This document shows positions 61,536-64,000 of a DNA stretch of 64,000 nt, in pieces (position 1 is the first letter of the stretch; the number at the start of each line of letters is the position of its first letter). The notes below the pieces were generated by a model, which made no database searches, was not told where the DNA came from, and worked only from the letters and a program-made list of their open reading frames with translations. Source of the stretch: Azoarcus_F sp036734105 (lineage in GTDB: Bacteria > Pseudomonadota > Gammaproteobacteria > Burkholderiales > Rhodocyclaceae); assembly GCA_036734105.1 (NCBI GenBank), contig DAIMZH010000013.1:5253-69252 (forward strand), written 5' to 3'. The translations under genes were made by a program, and so were the position numbers.

Positions 61536-62093
61536 GTGAATAAAGCCTCGGCAATGACGCCAATCGCAGCGCCTGCACCCGTTTTTGCTCAGCCAGCAAG
61601 CAAGCTGGCGTTGGCAGCCCGACACAAGCGCCATTCGACTGGCGGCTTCACGCTGATCGAAGTCCTGGTTGTCATTGCCATCATTGGCCTTGTCGCCTCC
61701 GGCCTGTCGCTCAGTCTCGATGCCTTGCGCGCACGCGACACCCACCGCGAGCTGGAGCGTCTGCGTCTGGTGCTGGAAGCCACCGCCGAGCGTGCCCGGG
61801 TGCACGGCCAGGCAATCGCCTTTGAGCTGCTGCCCGATGGATACCGGTTCAGCCGCATCGACACTGACGGTCGCTGGCTGCCTCTTGAGGAGAAGCCGAT
61901 ATTCGTGTCACGCGAACTGCCAGACGATATGCGCTGGGGTAGCGTGCAAAACGACCTCGGCGACGACCAGCGGCTGGTGTTTTCGCAACGTGCGCCACGC
62001 TTCGTGCTAGGGCTCCACCTCGGCACCCAGCGGGCACAACTGCGTGGCACCGCTACCGGTGCGGTCGAACTCACGCTGATACCCGAATCATGA
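61536..62093 (+). CDS. gspH: Type II secretion minor pseudopilin GspH
   Basis: The 185-residue product has the prepilin motif GG-FTLIEVLVVIAIIGLVAS with Glu at position 5, a helix, and a divergent C-terminal domain (AIAFELLPDGYRFSRIDTDG, FVLGLHLGTQRAQLRG). GspH is a minor pseudopilin that links tip to shaft. The start is uncertain: GTG at 61536 or ATG at 61554 would give an unusually long leader (37 or 31 residues), and TTG at 61611 would give a normal one. None has a clear ribosome site. The gene overlaps gspI by 4 bp (ATGA). Confidence 0.88.
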   Translation: MNKASAMTPIAAPAPVFAQPASKLALAARHKRHSTGGFTLIEVLVVIAIIGLVASGLSLSLDALRARDTHRELERLRLVLEATAERARVHGQAIAFELLPDGYRFSRIDTDGRWLPLEEKPIFVSRELPDDMRWGSVQNDLGDDQRLVFSQRAPRFVLGLHLGTQRAQLRGTATGAVELTLIPES

Positions 62094-62458
62094 AACCGAC
62101 TCGCGGCTTCACCTTGCTCGAATGTGTGGTAGCTCTGGCCATCATCGCGGTGGCGCTGATGGCGGCCTTGCGCAGCACCGGCAACAGCACCCAGACCGCC
62201 CTGGCCTTGCGCGAACACACGCTTGCCCAGTGGGCCGCGCAAAACCACCTTGCGTTGCTGCGCGCCGAGCAGGGCTGGCCGGCTATCGGTCGCAGCCAAC
62301 TCGAAACCACACAGGGCGGCCGGAGTTTCAACCTGGTCCAAACCGTCGAGCGCACCCCCAACCCGCTGTTCCGGCGGGTTGAGGTTCAGGTGCTGGCAGC
62401 CGACAGCGGCACACCGCTGACCAGCTTGTCCGGCTTCGCCGTGAGGCCATTGCGATGA
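62090..62458 (+). CDS. gspI: Type II secretion minor pseudopilin GspI
   Basis: The 122-residue product has leader MKPTRG cleaved before FTLLECVVALAIIAVALMAA, with Glu at position 5. The phrase LAQWAAQNHLALLRA, with WAxxN in the helix that follows, is typical of GspI. GspI starts the tip complex with GspJ and GspK. It overlaps gspH and gspJ by 4 bp each (ATGA), so translation is coupled. Confidence 0.94.
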   Translation: MKPTRGFTLLECVVALAIIAVALMAALRSTGNSTQTALALREHTLAQWAAQNHLALLRAEQGWPAIGRSQLETTQGGRSFNLVQTVERTPNPLFRRVEVQVLAADSGTPLTSLSGFAVRPLR

Positions 62459-63054
62459 GCTCGCGGCGTAAACGCGCGCATCGGTGGCCAGCCCTGCGGC
62501 GACGCGGGAGTGGTCTGACGCTGATCGAGCTGATGGTGGCCCTCGCGGTGTTCGCCGTGCTGGGCACCCTGACTTATCGTGGCGCCAACGAGATGTTCGC
62601 CAGCAATCAGCACATCACCGCCGAGCTGGAGCGTTGGCGTGAATTGGTGCGCGCGTTCCAGATCGTCGACAGCGAACTGCTGCAGATCGTCGCGGTGCAA
62701 AGCGCAAACACCCCGACAACCGACACCACACCCGCCATTCATGTCACAAGCCAGCCCCCCTCTCTGAGCTTTGTCAGCCTGGCCGGAGGGCGTCACCCCG
62801 AGCGCGTCACCTTCCGGCTCAACCAGGACCGGCTGGAATGGGAGCGCAGCCCGGTGGGGAAAGCTGGCGAGGCTGAACGCGACACCCTCATCGCCGGCGT
62901 GGAGGCAGCACGCTGGCGTTTCCTGTCCGATAGCGGCTGGAGTGAATCCTGGCCAAACGCCAACGCCACCCGCAACACCATCCCGGCCGCAATCGGACTG
63001 GAGCTGGATGTGACCGGCATAGGCCAGGTGAACCGTATCTATGCGCTGCGCTGA
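62455..63054 (+). CDS. gspJ: Type II secretion minor pseudopilin GspJ
   Basis: The 199-residue product has a basic leader of 20 residues ending GSG, cleaved before LTLIELMVALAVFAVLGTLT. Leucine takes the place of the usual phenylalanine at +1; Glu at position 5 is kept. The globular part has LSFVSLAGGRHPERVTFRLN and DRLEWERSP, as in GspJ. It sits at the pseudopilus tip with GspI and GspK. It overlaps gspI by 4 bp and gspK by 14 bp. Confidence 0.93.
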   Translation: MSSRRKRAHRWPALRRRGSGLTLIELMVALAVFAVLGTLTYRGANEMFASNQHITAELERWRELVRAFQIVDSELLQIVAVQSANTPTTDTTPAIHVTSQPPSLSFVSLAGGRHPERVTFRLNQDRLEWERSPVGKAGEAERDTLIAGVEAARWRFLSDSGWSESWPNANATRNTIPAAIGLELDVTGIGQVNRIYALR

Positions 63055-63943
63055 CCACCATTTCCGCAACCGCCAGCAAGGCGCCGCCATCCTGCTGGCC
63101 CTCATCACCTTGTTCGTATGCATCAGCCTGGCAGCAGCCACGCTCACCCAGGTGGGTCGATCCCTGGATAGCGCTGCGGGCCACCGCGACCTCGCACAGG
63201 CGCGCCTGCTCGCCCGCGCCGCAGTCGACTGGGCGCGCAATGTGCTCGCCGACGATCGCCTGAACACCGCAGTAGACCACACCGGACAGCCATGGGCAGT
63301 CAAGGTGCCACCCAGCCCGGTTGGCGATGGTGAGGTGAGCGGCGAGATCCAGTGCTGGTCAGGCAGATTCAACCTGAACAGCCTGATCCTTGAAGGTGAG
63401 CCCAACCCGAAGGCAATTGCGGCCTTTACCCGGCTGCTGCAAGCGCTTGATGTACCGCAAGCCAGCGCCTCGCGTCTGGCCTCGGCACTGACTCGCCGTC
63501 TTTCTTCAGCCAGCAAGGACTTGCAAGCGGATCAGCCCGGCGGCTTGCTGACCGACACCAAGGAGCTTGCTCAGGTCGCCGGCTTTGATCAACTGATGGT
63601 CGACCGCCTGGCTCCTTTCGTGTCAGCATTGCCAGCGCTGACAAAAATCAACCTCAACACCGCACCGGCCGAAGTTCTGATTGCGATCACCGACGGACTC
63701 GAGCTGACCAACGCCCGCGCACTGGTCGCTGAACGTGACAGCGTGTGGTATCGCAATGTCGCAGACTACCGGCTGCGGCTACCCGAGGGTGCGTCACTGG
63801 TCTCGCCACAATGGGTAGACGTGCGCAGTCGTCACTTTTTGGTCACCGGCCGCGCCTCCTTCGGCGCAGCTACCGTCAACCTTGAGGTCTTGCTCGACAG
63901 GGCCGACATATGGCCGGAGATAATCTGGCAACGGCTGCTATAA
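63041..63943 (+). CDS. gspK: Type II secretion minor pseudopilin GspK
   Basis: The 300-residue product has the leader ending RQQG, cleaved before AAILLALITLFVCISLAAAT. As is usual for GspK there is no glutamate at position 5. The large globular part contains IQCWSGRFNLNSLI, KINLNTAPAEVLIAI and NARALVAERDSVWYRNVADY, typical of the GspK alpha-helical domain that caps the pseudopilus tip. It starts within the last codons of gspJ. No gspL or gspM follows in the remaining 57 bp. Confidence 0.95.
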   Translation: MRCADHHFRNRQQGAAILLALITLFVCISLAAATLTQVGRSLDSAAGHRDLAQARLLARAAVDWARNVLADDRLNTAVDHTGQPWAVKVPPSPVGDGEVSGEIQCWSGRFNLNSLILEGEPNPKAIAAFTRLLQALDVPQASASRLASALTRRLSSASKDLQADQPGGLLTDTKELAQVAGFDQLMVDRLAPFVSALPALTKINLNTAPAEVLIAITDGLELTNARALVAERDSVWYRNVADYRLRLPEGASLVSPQWVDVRSRHFLVTGRASFGAATVNLEVLLDRADIWPEIIWQRLL

Positions 63944-63959
63944 ACTAGCAACTGATTAG

Positions 63960-63981
63960 CGACAGGCCTTCAGGCCTGTCG
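63960..63981 (+). terminator. Palindrome after gspK
   Basis: The 9-bp arms CGACAGGCC and GGCCTGTCG enclose the loop TTCA, 16 bp after the gspK stop. The stem is strong enough to be a terminator hairpin, but no run of T follows it, so it may be an intergenic repeat or processing site instead. It marks the end of the gsp block visible here. Confidence 0.5.
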
Positions 63982-64000
63982 ATCTGAACAAGATTTGGAA

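Noticed and set aside
62386..63516. 376-codon open frame on the minus strand
   Set aside because: It covers gspJ and gspK in antisense; those genes have clear family motifs and coupled starts.
55800..63943. Type IV pilus rather than type II secretion
   Set aside because: GspG calcium loop, GspE tetracysteine module, GspK without Glu5 and the C-D-E-F-G-H-I-J-K order are specific for type II secretion; no PilM-Q genes are present.

Overview
The window is about 64 kb of GC-rich DNA from a Gram-negative, most likely proteobacterial, genome. The evidence is a complete run of type II secretion genes, a TolC-family outer membrane factor and an acylated lipoprotein. The sequence does not let me go below gamma- or betaproteobacterium. 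Two 100-base N runs (4991-5090 and 7575-7674) mark it as a short-read scaffold. There are no tRNAs, rRNAs, insertion sequences or CRISPR arrays that I can support.

Left part, minus strand (55261 down to 3): one probable operon for making and exporting a giant surface or secreted protein. In order of transcription it holds a TolC-family channel, a SapC-family (S-layer-associated) protein, a giant protein of about 16,270 residues that alone fills 76% of the window, a DUF1566 lipoprotein, and a membrane protein joining a PqqD-like domain, an M50 (site-2-protease-type) metalloprotease and a HlyD-like adaptor segment. The lipoprotein overlaps or closely follows the giant gene, and the M50 gene is 6 bp further on. 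The giant begins with an LEPR-XLL motif. It is a mosaic: an autotransporter-like segment, two WPxL solenoids, about 17 copies of a 130-140-residue repeat, other repeat families, a central RTX block, a seven-copy LGY repeat array, a beta/gamma-crystallin domain inside an aromatic-rich island, long filamentous-haemagglutinin-like beta-helix repeats, and an acidic C-terminal tail. The operon looks like a type I-like exporter with its cargo, but no ABC transporter lies inside the window.

Middle (55262-55799): a 538-bp divergent intergenic region with one plausible sigma70-type promoter reading towards tolC and no convincing gene.

Right part, plus strand (55800-63943): a compact type II secretion operon, gspC-D-E-F-G-H-I-J-K, with start/stop overlaps or gaps of 25 bp or less. 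It encodes a short GspC without a PDZ domain, the secretin, the ATPase, the inner-membrane platform protein, the major pseudopilin and four minor pseudopilins. gspL and gspM are not seen before the window ends. A perfect 9-bp-stem palindrome follows gspK.

The main points of interest are the architecture of the giant protein and its dedicated operon, and the second assembly gap, whose missing 196 bp can be inferred from a repeat copy 1.2 kb away.
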